From Patiria pectinifera (Eukaryota > Echinodermata > Asteroidea > Valvatida > Asterinidae), in the NCBI GenBank assembly GCA_029964075.1, contig CM057136.1, positions 8,308,001 to 8,372,000 of the forward strand: 64,000 bases of DNA. Reading direction: 5' to 3'. The notes under the pieces were generated by a model. The model saw only the letters and a program-made list of their open reading frames with translations. It searched no databases and was not told the origin of the DNA. The translations under genes and the position numbers were made by a program. Below, piece after piece: positions 23,220-34,965 of the stretch. Within the stretch, counting starts at the first letter, position 1. Each line of letters opens with the position of its first letter.

Positions 23220-23508
23220 GACCACCAAGAATTCGTCACGGAGAGTTCTTTTTCCCCCAGTGCATTGTGGGAGATGGTCGACAAATTCACAGCGAGGGAC
23301 ATTTGAAATTGTTAGTTTTTCCGGTCAGTAGTTGTTTTAAGGCGGCAGATCCCTATGTCCCAATCTACAACAAATTAGCTCAGACAAGTTGTCTCGTGAC
23401 ACTCATTCAAATGGGCTATGTTTTGTCGACCGTAAACTTGGAAAATGGACTCTCCATGGCAAATTCTTGATGGCGCAGTACTGCATTGTGAATCGCCCGA
23501 ACTAACAA
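23220..23508. mobile_element. TIR element family AATTCGGGCGATTC, copy 1
   Basis: GGGAGATGGTCGACAAATTC on the left and TGCATTGTGAATCGCCCGAA on the right match the elements at 31325-31692 and 62609-62975. This copy has lost the far left terminus. Confidence 0.65.
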
Positions 23509-25536
23509 TCACGACCAAGTGGGAAAGTGATGTTTATTGTGTCACTCACTTTACACTTGCATGAACACAAATGCGTTGGCCGGCATCTTCCGAAATCATC
23601 CTGAGCTTGTTCGTCATTTCATGATAGTTTGTGTGGAAAACACAGAAACACGGATGGTCAGTTAAGGCTTCCGTACGTCACAGTGCAGACTATATTGCCC
23701 GATTTAGTAGGCGTGGGCGGACAATACTGTTTCGGTGAAAACCTCACGGCAACATCAGCTGAAAGGGATAGTTTCCCGATATGAATGGCTTACATAAAAT
23801 CCGAAAAGCAGAGTATAATAAGTGTTTGTACGTGACTTTAAGTAACCTGTTAACAATAGATCCGAACATTTAGACCGGCAGCCCAGAGCATTTTGATCAA
23901 ACGAACGAGGTACCAATATCCAAGCACAGAAACATTTATTGTGTAACCTAGCATATTCATATCTGGATGTCTGCCGGAACCCTGCCATAAAACCAAGTTT
24001 AAATGAACAATTACACCCTACTAGGTATAAAATATCCATTGCCAGACAAATTGTCTGCTGCATAGGGCCCGCCAGACACACCCAAAGTGGATGGAGGGGG
24101 GGGGCGTGGCTGTCACCCCCTCCTTTTCATTTTCGCTGATACGGTTACAACGTGATGATTCACAAAAAAATTAAACTAGTTTATATTGATGCCTTAGCAC
24201 TTGTAGAAAATAAAAATGTAACTTAAGAGTGATTTCAGGTCAGGCTAATTAGTTTAAGAGTGGGGCAGAAAGCGCGAAGGGGGGCGTGGCCGCCACCCCC
24301 TCCGTGTACATTTCGGCTTATATCGTCACAATGCAATTTTTAAATAATGCCAAATTTCTCTGACAGGTGTGCTAATGTCTTGCAGTTATTTTGACACCAG
24401 TTGTATGAAATTAGGGCATATCTTCGTCAACAAATGTTCATTTTCCAGAACAGGTAGGCCTAAGTTAACTTTTCCCATTGAAAATGTACACGTATGCACA
24501 TATGCATGGAAGTGCACTTGAGAGTGGCTCAGGCTAACAGATCGAATTAAAACTTCCCAGATGCAAAAAATACAAATTTATGAGTATGAAAGTAAAACCA
24601 TGTTTTATTGGTGCCTTGGTAGTTTTAGAAAATTACATCGTAAGAATGATTTCAGGTTAGACAAAATTAACGTCCATATCGTCACAATGTGTTTGTTTTT
24701 AATCCTGCCAAGTTTCTCTGACATATTTACTGATGTATTTCAGTTGCTTTGAAACCAATTTAATAAAAATAGAGCACACCTTCGTCGCCAAACGTCCGTT
24801 TTCCAAAACAGGGAAGCCTAATGTTAACTTTTCCATGATCATGTTTAATGTCTATGACAGTGCGCTTGAGAGTGCCGACTTTAGATGACCATGGCAACTA
24901 AATATTTTTAGAGGTTCAATTGAAAGTTCACATATGTACTTCAGATGTCCGGTGGTGTTTTTTTTTTTTTATCTAAGTACCGGTAATTACATTGAAACAC
25001 ACAGGACTAGATTTGACTAGTCATAGAACAGTAACGGCTTTGTGGATTGGGCTGAAGATGGAATTGAATCTTAATGGGCAGCAGTGCAGGGAAATTGAGC
25101 ACATTTTAACACATTTTTTAATGGAATATATGGCAGTATTCACTATTACACCAGTTGTATCCATATCGACTTGGGTAAACCACGTGTTAACTCTATCAAT
25201 CCAACTGGTCACCGTCAGAGTGCGACGTTTGTCCGATGTGCCTGTTGTAAATATTCATTTGCACCTGCTTCGGCATTAAAAGGGGGGGGGGGGGTGGAGA
25301 CCAGAGGATGTGAGAAAATTGTCTCTGGGGTCTAAATTCTTAACAAGAAAAAGGTCGCATTTTGAAGTAAAGTGGGTATACAAAGTTCACTCAGTGACCT
25401 CTTAAAGGTCACCAGAGGTCAGACATGAACTGTCCATATAGCCTATGTGGAAATTCATATCGTGGCAAGAAGACTAGAAGTTTAGATGTTGGTCGTGAAA
25501 AAGTAGGGTTTACTTAGTTAATACATAGTCTACCTG

Positions 25537-25690
25537 ATGTTCCCCAATACCGATGTTTCCCGAGATCCTTAGGATAGAAGGCTAGGGTTAGGCGTAGGGT
25601 TAAGGTTAGGGTTAGGATAAGGGTTAGGGTTATAGGGTAAGGATTTCGGGGAACATTGATATTGGGGAACATCGGTATTGGGGAACAGAA
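25537..25690. repeat. Interstitial telomere-like TTAGGG run between inverted flanks
   Basis: Degenerate (TTAGGG)n spans 25585-25640. Its left flank TGTTCCCCAATACCGATGTT is the reverse complement of the right-flank wording AACATCGGTATTGGGGAACA. It sits in the spacer of the 3.8-kb palindrome. Related loci are at 1-80 and 45452-45520. Confidence 0.85.
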
Positions 25691-27429
25691 GTATGCACCT
25701 GCTCCATGGTTAATATCACCATTGAGGTTTTTCTACCCTCATGATATCACCAAAAACCTTGGGCATTTGAACATTGATCTCTTGAAGCACACCAGAGGTC
25801 AGAGATGGAATGCCCTGCACGAAAATTCTTTTCAAAGCATAAACACCTGCAATTAGAATTGGGTTCTGAAAAAAATTGCCTAAGTTAACTACTTGTAGTT
25901 GTCGAATAAATAGCCTATAAATGTACACAAAAGCCATGGCCTCTATGGCCAATTATGAATGTTTCCATATCGGATCATTACTTATTTTGTATATAGAACT
26001 TAAATTGTATATATATTGTATATACGAATTGTTTGATCTCAAAGTAAACAACTGTTTAAGATGTTTGACTTTAACAGTCGATACTGCTCAATAAGATTCA
26101 ATTCCATCTTCAGACTCAAGTCCCAAAACCACTTTGACTAGTCATCTGCTACCTGTGTGTTGTAATTACTTATAAAGTTTTATAATAAGAGGACCACTTG
26201 ACATCTGTAGTGTAAGTTTTAACTCAACCTTTTATAATGCATAGAAAACATGTCAGAGAAACTTGGTACGATCAAAACATGCATTGTGACAATATACAAA
26301 TGTAGGCACAAATGCACATGGAGGGGGTGGCGGCCAACTCTTTTTGCACCACTCTTAAGTTAATTTGTCTACTCTAAATCTGGCACATTGTAATTTTCTA
26401 AAACTACCAATTAAGGCATAACAAAAACTGGTTATATTTTCGTACTCTTAATTTTAATGCATCTGGGAAGTTTCAAATGAATTCGATCTGCCACTCTCAT
26501 GCATACTACCGGTACCATGCACATGTGCATGTGTGTACATTATCAATGGGAACAGTTGTTCAATTATGAATGGGAGCTCTGTTTTCATGGTTTCAAAACA
26601 ACTAAAATACATCAGTAAACATGTCAGAGGAACTTGGCGCCATTAAAAACAAACACATTGTGACGATATAGACGAAAATACACATGGAGGGGGTGGCGGC
26701 CACGCCCCCTCCATTCTTTTCTTAAATATGTCTAACCTAAAATCATTATTAAGATGTAATTTTCTAAAACTACCAAGGCACCAATAAAACATGGGTTTAT
26801 TTTCATACTCTTAAATCTGTAATGCATCTGGGAAGTTTCAATTCGATCTGTTAGTAGCCACTCTCAAGTGCACTTCCATGCATATGTGCATACGTGTACA
26901 TTATCAATGGGAAATGTTAACTTAGGCCTACCTGTTCTGGAAAATGAACAATTGTTGACAAAGGTATGCCCTAATTTCATACAACTGGTGTCAAAATAAC
27001 TGCAAGACATTAGCACACTTGTCAGAGAAATTTGGCATGATTTAAAACTTGCATTGCGACGATATAAGCGGAAATGTACACAGAGGGGGTGGCGGCCACG
27101 CCCCCCTTCGCGCTTTCTGCCCCACTCTTAAACTAATTAGTCTGACCTGAAATCACTCTTAAGTTACATTTTCATTTTCTACAAGTACTAAGGCATCAAA
27201 ATAAACTAGTTTCATTTTTTTTCGTAATCATCACGTTGCAACTGTATCAGCGAAAATGAAAAGGAGGGGGTGACGGCCACGCCCCCCCCCCCTCCATCCA
27301 CTTTGGGTGTGTCTGGCGGGCCCTATGCAGCAGACAATTTGTCTGGCAATGGATATTTTATACCTAGTAGGGTGTAATTGTTCATTTAAACTTGGTTTTA
27401 TGTGGTACCTCGAATGTTTGATCCAGCCC

Positions 27430-27530
27430 ATTATTTGCCCCCTTCTTTTGGGCCCCAGGGGCCACATGCAGCAGGGGTTCCAGCCCCCTTCTTTTGGGCC
27501 CCAGGGGCCACATGCAGCAGGGGGTTCCCG
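27430..27530. repeat. Two-copy ~53-bp direct repeat
   Basis: CCCCCTTCTTTTGGGCCCCA followed by GGGGCCACATGCAGCAGGGG occurs twice in a row. The block is absent from the opposite arm of the surrounding inverted repeat, so it arose after the arms formed. Confidence 0.85.
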
Positions 27531-27640
27531 GCAGACATCCAGATCTGAATATGTTAGGTTACACAATAAATGTTTCTGTGCTCGGACATTGGTACCTCGT
27601 TCGTTTGACCAAAATGCTCTGGGCTGCTGCTCTAATTGTT

Positions 27641-28440
27641 AAGAATGGTGAAAAAGTAACAATCCAAAGACTTGCATTAAACACCTACACATGCATCACT
27701 TTATTACACATGTTAAGGGGGACGGAATAAATCAACAGACTGCAACAGATGGGATGCATAATTTCACACTACATGAATCGATTTCATCCGAATAAAATAC
27801 TCCCATAATAAGTATCCCATAGGGCCATGCTTAAAACACCGTGACATCCGGCGAGCGTAATTTTTTATTCCCAGGATGGTTATGAATAATTCAGTAGTTT
27901 CGATCGGACCAGTATGTATATTCATGAGAACAGAACAATGACATCAAGAGCCTTAATTGTTGTTATTTAGTCAACCAGTTACACTAAAGCATTTTTAAAG
28001 TACGGACGTCGTCGAGCTACCACACAGTAGCGTAGTGGATAGCGAGATGAGCTATGGATACAAAGATTCCTGGTTCGAATTTACGTCGTCGAGTCGCTCC
28101 CCATTTTCATCGACTGTTATTTTTCTCCAAATTCATCGGTGAGATAATTTTAATTTAAGAGAGAAGGAGAACCTATGTCTTGCAATAATTCAAAGGAAAA
28201 ACTGAATTATTCATAATTTTGCCCCTGCCACTCGTGGGAAAAAAATACGCGTCTGAAAATGTGTTTCCAAATTACTCTAGACGATGGGCGGAGCTTTGAC
28301 GCATCGTGTTGACAGTTTGTCTGAAACAGCATGGCTTCATCACGTATGTCATTTTCGATACACTTATTTCAAACCAATCTACTTTAAAAAGGGGCTCCGA
28401 TATTCAACGTCATAAATAAGACAGTTGACCAATTCCTATT
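27641..28440. other. Intergenic with a tRNA-like segment
   Basis: The stretch at 28027-28092 (+) has A-box-like TAGCGTAGTGGATAGCGAG and B-box-like GGTTCGAATTT, the layout of a degenerate tRNA-derived SINE head. Nothing else is supported. Confidence 0.45.
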
Positions 28441-30770
28441 GGTCAAGGTCCAATTCGATTTCTGGACAGATGTGCTTTTCGGAATGAAATTTCAACGAGA
28501 ATTTGGGGTGAAATCAGTCAAAATAATGATTTTTTTTCTCAAAAAATGTAAGATTTTTGCCTAAATCTTCAAAACATTGGGTGTTTGAATGTTGATTGAT
28601 GCTCCTCTTGCCTTTAAAATAATTGTTGCATAGTTTGGAGAAAGTGATATTTTTTTGGCCAAATTTCCTCAAAAAAATAAAGGCTTACCCCTTGTGTTAT
28701 TTTTTATTTGTCCAAAGAATGGAATTGCTTCAAACTTGCTGGAAAGATGCCTAAAGGACCTTACAACGCATTTCAACACGATTTCTGAACAGATGTGCAT
28801 TTAAGATGAAATTTCGACGAAAATTTAAGATAAAATCTGTCAAAATAATTATTTTGTTCTCTAAAACTCGATGATTTTTGTCCAAATCTTCAACATATTG
28901 GGTGTTTGAATGTTGATTGATGCTCCTCTTGCCTTTAAAAGGATTTCTGCATAGTTTGGAGAAAAGTCATATTTTGGCCAAATTTCATCAAAAAAGTTAG
29001 GCTTACCCCTTGTGTTTGTTTCGATTTTGGCCAAAACATGAAATTGCTTCAAACTTGCTGGAAAGATGCCTAAATGACCCTAGAACACATACCAATTCGA
29101 TTTCTGAACAGATGTGCTTTTCGAAATGAAATTTGCACGAAAATATGGGTGAAATCTGTCAAAAAATAAATATTTTGTTTTTCTAAAACTCGAAGATTTT
29201 TGCCCAAATCTTCAAAATATTGGATGTTTGAATGTTCGTTGATGCTCCCTTGCCTTTAAAAGAATTGTTGCATAGTTTGGAGAAAAGTCACATTTTGACA
29301 AAATTTCATCAAAACAGTAAAGCTTGTGTTTTGTTTTTTGTTTTTTCGGCCAATAAATGAAATTGCTTTTAACTTGCTGGAAAGATGCCCTAAGGACCCT
29401 AGAACACATCTTAATTTGATTTCTGAACAGATGTGCTTTTCAAAATGAAATTGCGACGAAAATTTGGGGTGAAATCTGTCAAAAAATAATTATTTTGTTC
29501 ACAAAAACCCGTTGGTATTTGCCCAAATCTTCAAAATATTGGGTGTTTGAATGTTGATTGATGCTCCTCTTGCCTTTAAAAGAATTTCTGCATAGTTTGG
29601 AGAAAAATTTCATCAAAAAAGTAAGACTTACCCCTTGTGGTTTTTTTTACGATTTTGGCCAAAAAATGTAATTTCTTGAAACTTGCTGGAAAGATGCCTA
29701 AGGGACCCTAGAACACATCTTAATTTGATTTCGGAACAGATGTGCTTTTCAAAATGAAATTTTGGGGTGAAATCTGTCAGAAAATCCTAATTTTGTTAAC
29801 TACAACTCTATTATTTTTGCCAAAATCTTCAAAATATTGGGTGTTTGAATGTTGATTGATGCTCCTCTTGCCTTAAAAATAATCTCTGCAAAGTTTGGAG
29901 AAAAGTCATATTTTGGCCAAATTTCATCAAAAAAGTAAGGCTTACGCCTTGTGTTTTTTTGTGATTTTGGCCAAAAATATGAAATGTTTTGAAACTTGCT
30001 GGAAAGATGCCTAAAGGACCCTAGAACACATCTCAATTCGATTTCTGAACAGATGTGCTTTTCAAAATTTTTGGGTGAAATCTGTCAAAAATAATTGTTT
30101 TGTTCTCTAAAACTCGATAAGTTTTGCCTAAATCTTCAAAATATTGGTTGTTTGAATGTTGATGTGCTTTTCAATGCACAGACTTTCTTCACAGTTTGTC
30201 ATTTTTTTGGCCAAATTTCATCAAAAAGTAAGGCTAACCCCTTAAAAATGAAATTGCTTCAAACTTGCTGGAAAGTTGCCTAAAGGACGTTCAAACACAT
30301 CCCAATTCGATTTTCAAAGAGATGTGCTTTCAAAATAAAAACATTGACGAAAATTTGGGGCGAAATCTGTCCAAAAAAAAAAAGTTCTATAACTCGACCT
30401 AAACCTCGACCATAGAACACATTTCGATTCGATTTCTGAACAGATGTGCTCTTCAAAATGATCTTTCCATTAAAATTTCGGTTGAAATCAGTCAAAAAGA
30501 ATGATCTGTTTCTTTTAAAATTTAATGATTGAATGTTGATTGATACTCCTCTTACTTTGGAAAGAATGTCTGCATAGTTTGGAGAAACTGCTTTTCTTTG
30601 CCAAATTTTATCAAGTAAGGCTAAGCTCTTTGTATTGTTTCAATTTTGGCCAAGAAATGAAACTGGCAGGAAAGATGCCTTCAGGACCCTAAAACACATT
30701 CCAATTCGCTTTCTGAACATATGGGCTTTTCAAAATGAAATTTCGACGACGAGCCTGAGGAACGCACAAT
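28440..30770. repeat. Satellite-like tandem array A, ~320-bp unit, about 8 copies
   Basis: A unit containing CAATTCGATTTCTGAACAGA, GGGTGTTTGAATGTTGATTG, TGCATAGTTTGGAGAAAAGT and CTTGCTGGAAAGATGCCTAA repeats with starts near 28448, 28770, 29092, 29410, 29722, 30032, 30301, 30424 and 30691. The spacing is about 322, 322, 318, 312, 310 and then shortens. Units diverge by substitutions and small deletions toward the right end. Short open frames inside are by-products. Confidence 0.9.
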
Positions 30771-31324
30771 GACCATGCTAGCAATGCAACAAAACAAAAT
30801 ACCATCCAGTACTAACGTTATTGGATGCAGGGAACGTGACTGCAATGGTTGCAGTACGATAAAGGTATATTATTGACATTAACGCCATATGCAGCGGCCA
30901 ACGAAAAAGCAACAATAATCCTCGAATTGGGGTAAAAGGGTAGATTCCGCATTTGGCGCGCGTAATGAAGTAGAGACGTGATGGCTGAGCGATAACGCGT
31001 GATCTGTCACAAACTGCCGCCGCCGGAGTATACCAGCGCAGCGAAGCTGCCGGGGAGATCGGCGATGCAGATAGGCGGCAGAAATCACTCTGTGGGCGTG
31101 GGCGGTGTGGAACACTTAGACATCCCTCAAACGTTAATTGCGGTCGAAGAGCGAGGCATTTCCTGTCGAATTCCCCGGCTGTAGACGGCTCCGGTGTGTG
31201 TTTTAACGCGCTCGGTCACCATCTGTACTTATTAAAAGCTCCGAATTGTAATACTAAATAATTAAGGTGTTCCGGAGGTATCTATCAATATATCCTTTCG
31301 TTGTTTAGTATTCTCACACGGAAC
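30771..31324. other. Array A terminus and CpG-richer block
   Basis: At 30806-30842 the text CCAGTACTAACGTTATTGGA leads into TGCAGGGAACGTGAC, which is also found after array B at 36928-36960. The following 30880-31200 is richer in CpG, with no recognisable exon. Confidence 0.5.
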
Positions 31325-31692
31325 CAATTCGGGCGATTCACAATGCAGTGCGCCACCAAGAGTTTGCCATGAAGAGTCAACTTTTCAAGTTTACGTTCGA
31401 CAAAACATGACTCATTTCAATGAGTGTCAGTAGACATTTTGAGCTTATTTGTTATAGATTTGGGCAAAGCGTTCTGCCGCCTTACCAAAAATCACCACAT
31501 TGATAAAAAGAAAAGAAAATGGCAAAGGTATATTCTAATCATACGCTTATGAAACTAGTGACCGGAAAAAAAGAACAATGTCAAATGTCCCGCGCTGCGA
31601 ATTTGTCGACCATCTCCCACTATGCACTGGGAAAAATTAACTCTCAGTGGCAAACTCTTGGTGGCGCACTGCATTGTGAATCGCCCGAATTG
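31325..31692. mobile_element. TIR element family AATTCGGGCGATTC, copy 2
   Basis: CAATTCGGGCGATTCACAAT on the left is mirrored by ATTGTGAATCGCCCGAATTG on the right. The arms include AGAGTTTGCCAT. The internal TTCTGCCGCCTTACCAAAAA segment matches the copy at 62609. Confidence 0.85.
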
Positions 31693-32267
31693 AATGATCA
31701 AGGAAACTTTTTACTCTATGTGCTGAAAGCTGTTTAGGCGAAAAAATAAAATCTTCGGTTTCTGGTATGGAGCTTGGGTTTTTTTCCCCCTAGGCCTACA
31801 TTTGTTTTCTTTCAAACATCGGCTGATGTTGCAGATGACGTTTCGATCCCCTCCGAACTCTCAAAAATATCCTTCAGGGTGGAGCGTGAGGTTATAAGGT
31901 CATAGAATGGACCTTGCGAATTCTGCACCCACTTACGATCTCGACCGACACGAAAATTATTCGGGAAATGTGGAAAGTCAAAAGAAAAATCAGAGAAAAC
32001 GTCAGACCATAAGGCGACATCAACTTCGTGCATGTGCTGCCAGGCCGGTCATTAGTCTGCTCCCGTATATATTGCCCTTATTAAAAAGCGTTTACAGGTT
32101 CCAGATACACGACCATCTCTCCCTCAGTCTGGCTTCCAGACGCACAATTACAAAATTACAACACTTCCTGCAAATGATGCCGAACTAAATTTAGTGCACA
32201 ATAATATATGGGAGCCAGAGAGGCCACATAAAGCTTATTATCGATTGAAACCCCATCTAAGAACACG
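31693..32267. other. Intergenic; no feature supported
   Basis: Short open frames at 31812-32188 on both strands have no recognisable motif. Confidence 0.5.
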
Positions 32268-32433
32268 TTAAAATTGTGCAGCAGCAGGATTCCAGTCAAA
32301 ACAGAAGGTTGGCGGTTTTGAAACATCATCTTACATTGAAGGGAAAAAAAAAGTTTTAATTTTGCCGACGCGCATGGCTACGGGCGTGCGCGCGCAGACC
32401 AGAAACCGGAGACTTATTTTGGCCTTAAAAAGC
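32268..32433. repeat. Dispersed repeat, copy 1 (inverted at 49776-49936)
   Basis: TGCAGCAGCAGGATTCCAGT, AACATCATCTTACATTGA and GCCGACGCGCATGGCTACGG match the reverse complement of 49776-49936. The text ends in AAACCGGAGACTTATTTTGG, which corresponds to an element terminus. Confidence 0.8.
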
Positions 32434-34640
32434 TGCTTCCATATTGAATTAACCCTCCATCTCTCGCTGGCAAAATCAGATACACCATCACAGCAGTGAC
32501 AATCAATCAAGTGACTGTTGGAACAGTTACGAATTCCCTTGTTAATTTGATATAGCGGTGCTTTGACTGTAGGTGATTGATATGCCAACTGTACCTACCA
32601 GATACCTCGTTTTGTCCTTTGATGGAATTTGATTAGTCACAGTGTTTACACGATAGGCAATCTGACTGTTTGTTTTACTAGTCTGTGTACAAACTGACAG
32701 AGAAAGTGGACGAAAATGTTGACTGTCTGTGACTGATCAAAACAATTTAATGATAAAGTCTCTCCTTATGGAAAGTTACAATAATGCTTAATTTTAGTTT
32801 TACTTATTATTTGCTGTGAACATATTCATCTAAGGATATCCCTTGTAGGTTCTGATTGTACTTAATTTGTTTTTGGCTTGTCCTGCTTGTGTTTGCCCTT
32901 TGTCTCTGTATATGTGTAACTTAAAGTGTACTTCATTGTGTAGTTAAGTTAAAGGAACCAATGTAATTAGTATTTATCATGATATATAGTTTCTTCTACA
33001 CATAATGGACATCTCCTCTTAAGCCCAACGCTTAATCTTATCCGTTTATCTCAATTATTGTCTAAACTTTTACCTTCAAAATGATTGAGTGGAAATAAAT
33101 ATGAATGAATGAATACCATAGCGAACTTTTATACTATTGTTTATGTTTCAAAACATGGCAACGTGAACATTCTAGCATTATGTTTCACTGAGCAAAAAAT
33201 GGGCTACAAAACGCGTTTTGAACGAACCGGTATTAAATGGAAAGAGCATGTAAAAGTAGGATAAAAGCGTCCACACAATCATTCTTTAAAAACTGGTCAT
33301 TTGTGTGTTATTCCTGTATTATGCGTGAGAAAACGAATTTCGGGGTCCACTTTTGCGAACCCCCCCCCCCCCACCCCCCAAAAAATTCGGGCTGTTCATG
33401 CTAGTTGTGTTTCTAGCCGTAAAGTGCTCGCCTTCGGCGAACGTGTTAGAAACCACATTGTGCTGCGTGTAATGTATGTAACACACAACGTGTATCGTAC
33501 ATTGAATGAAAACGACAGTAAAAACGTATGCGTACTCCGTCGTGTCTGATGTGAACAACCGGGGTTTTTTTCGGGAACGGTAAAACATTAGGTTAGTTTC
33601 CTTTCAAATAGACCTTTTAGATAGTGTAAGTAAACAATCCAACGCATGACATTTTCGGGGATTTCAGGACCTAATGCCCTTTTAACTAGACAATCACATC
33701 AAATTCAGCCCGCACAGTAGTTGTTACAAGAAACTTCTTCCTTGGTTATGTACAAGGGCGCCAGCGAAGTGAATATACAACACCGTGGGGAATATAGATA
33801 AAATCAGAAAATGAGTAGAAAACACAAATGTCGAATGATAATAGTTTTTAATCCCGTGAGGACCTTTATGTGAGGAATAAATGACAGCGTGAAAAGGGTA
33901 TTGTCAAAGGCTTCTCGCAAACCGCGTGGGACCGGGATGTGCTAGCTTTCTTGACCCCTACACACATTGCATACAGAGAGGTAAAAAGGGTCTCTTTGGG
34001 TAAGTTTTTGTCTCTTCAGGCAACATTTGGTCTGGGTATTGACAACAGTCAATCAAAAAAATCACTAACATTCATCCATGCATGCAAGGGATACAGGTCT
34101 TTCTTTGTGACTACCCAAAAACGCTATACCAACACAATGTTTCGTAATATTTAAAAGGTGGTATTTAACGTTATTTTAATGGCGCAAACAAGAACCTGAA
34201 CAACTAAGGGGCGCCAAAATCTCCAGATAACTGAGTGAATGATTTTGCACGACATTTGCTCTTGTTCTACACATCCCAAATATGGTCTGTGCACGGACAG
34301 TCCGTTGCTAGGGGAGCCGAAAATCTCTTTATACTCACACAATGCCGTCTACAACTGCTTAATACGGCAACAAAACGTTAAATTTTGCACATTCAGATGT
34401 CTAGTTATTTTGTAATTTCGAGTTGAATTCGGACGACTTTCGGCTGCCAGTGTTCACGAAAGCGTCGTGCTAGCTGCATGACGTCATGGGTTGTGATAAT
34501 CGCGCCCTCACTAGCTTGCATCAAAATTTGATGTGCAGTGGTGCGGCTGTTGCCTGTCATTCAGTTTTGTTCAAAAGTGCGCCCGCATACATGCTTGCGT
34601 TCCAACGACAACTTTCTGGGATAGTTTACTAGGATTTACT
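32434..34640. other. Intergenic; possible LINE 3' tail
   Basis: At about 33060-33117, GAGTGGAAATAAATATGAAT followed by GAAT iterations resembles the 3' end of a CR1/L2-type retroelement. The upstream 200 bp has no readable coding part. The remainder is unassigned. Confidence 0.3.
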
Positions 34641-34642
34641 CC

Positions 34643-34965
34643 ATCATGCCGAAGTCTCGTCCGAGTTTTTCTTCGGCTCTTCGTGCACGGTGTCTCGACC
34701 CCCAGATGATGAGAATCCTCCTTCGCCGGCTACAGTAGACATTTTAGCCATGGCGGCTAAAGAAATTTCCTTGTCAGGGGTAAATTTAGCGGACAAGCAG
34801 AAAGAGTTGGCCTACCATGATATAACGTTGCATTCGTCATTTGATATCAACTGGGGAGGGGACAAATCTCTTGAAACTTTTTGGAAAGATGCCTCGACGA
34901 CTGCTCATAAAATCCCCCTGGATTTCTGGACGGATTTGCCAATTAAGGATAATTATGGCGCCTAA
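34643..34965 (+). pseudogene. Possible frame-broken retroelement gag-like remnant
   Basis: One frame reads MPKSRPSFSSALRARC from 34646 and then diverges. The next frame continues SRPPDDENPPSPATVDILAM and runs to a stop at 34963-34965. A basic Ser/Arg start followed by an acidic-Pro stretch and a predicted helix is reminiscent of gag-like first open frames of retroelements. I cannot name a family. It may equally be a chance frame, because its last third overlaps the first degenerate unit of satellite cluster B. Confidence 0.2.

Larger units (their letters stand above)
23865..27640. mobile_element. 3.8-kb inverted-repeat structure built of ~380-bp subunits
   Basis: The left arm (23865-25085) is the reverse complement of the right arm (26080-27640) at high identity. 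For example, GCCCAGAGCATTTTG at 23881 mirrors CAAAATGCTCTGGGC at 27610, and GCAGTTATTTTGACACCAGT at 24384 is mirrored near 26990. Within each arm a unit of about 380 bp recurs, marked by GGGGGCGTGGCCGCCACCCC (24093, 24283, 26325, 26690, 27085, 27265), a CTTATATCGTCACAATG segment and GGTAGTTTTAGAAAATTACA. The centre (25085-26080) holds a telomere-like run. The right arm has an extra duplicated block at 27430-27530. No transposase frame is seen. Confidence 0.8.

Noticed and set aside
25585-25640. True telomere or chromosome-fusion scar
   Set aside because: The run is short and degenerate, and the same flanking sequence occurs at two other loci, which fits a dispersed repeat better.
27231-27642. 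111-residue open frames on both strands and the similar frame at 23755-24081
   Set aside because: They arise from the two arms of the inverted repeat and mirror each other; there is no protein-like conservation beyond the DNA identity.
28440-30770. Evenly spaced repeats considered as a CRISPR-like array
   Set aside because: The whole ~320-bp unit is repeated with no unique spacers, and the genome is animal.
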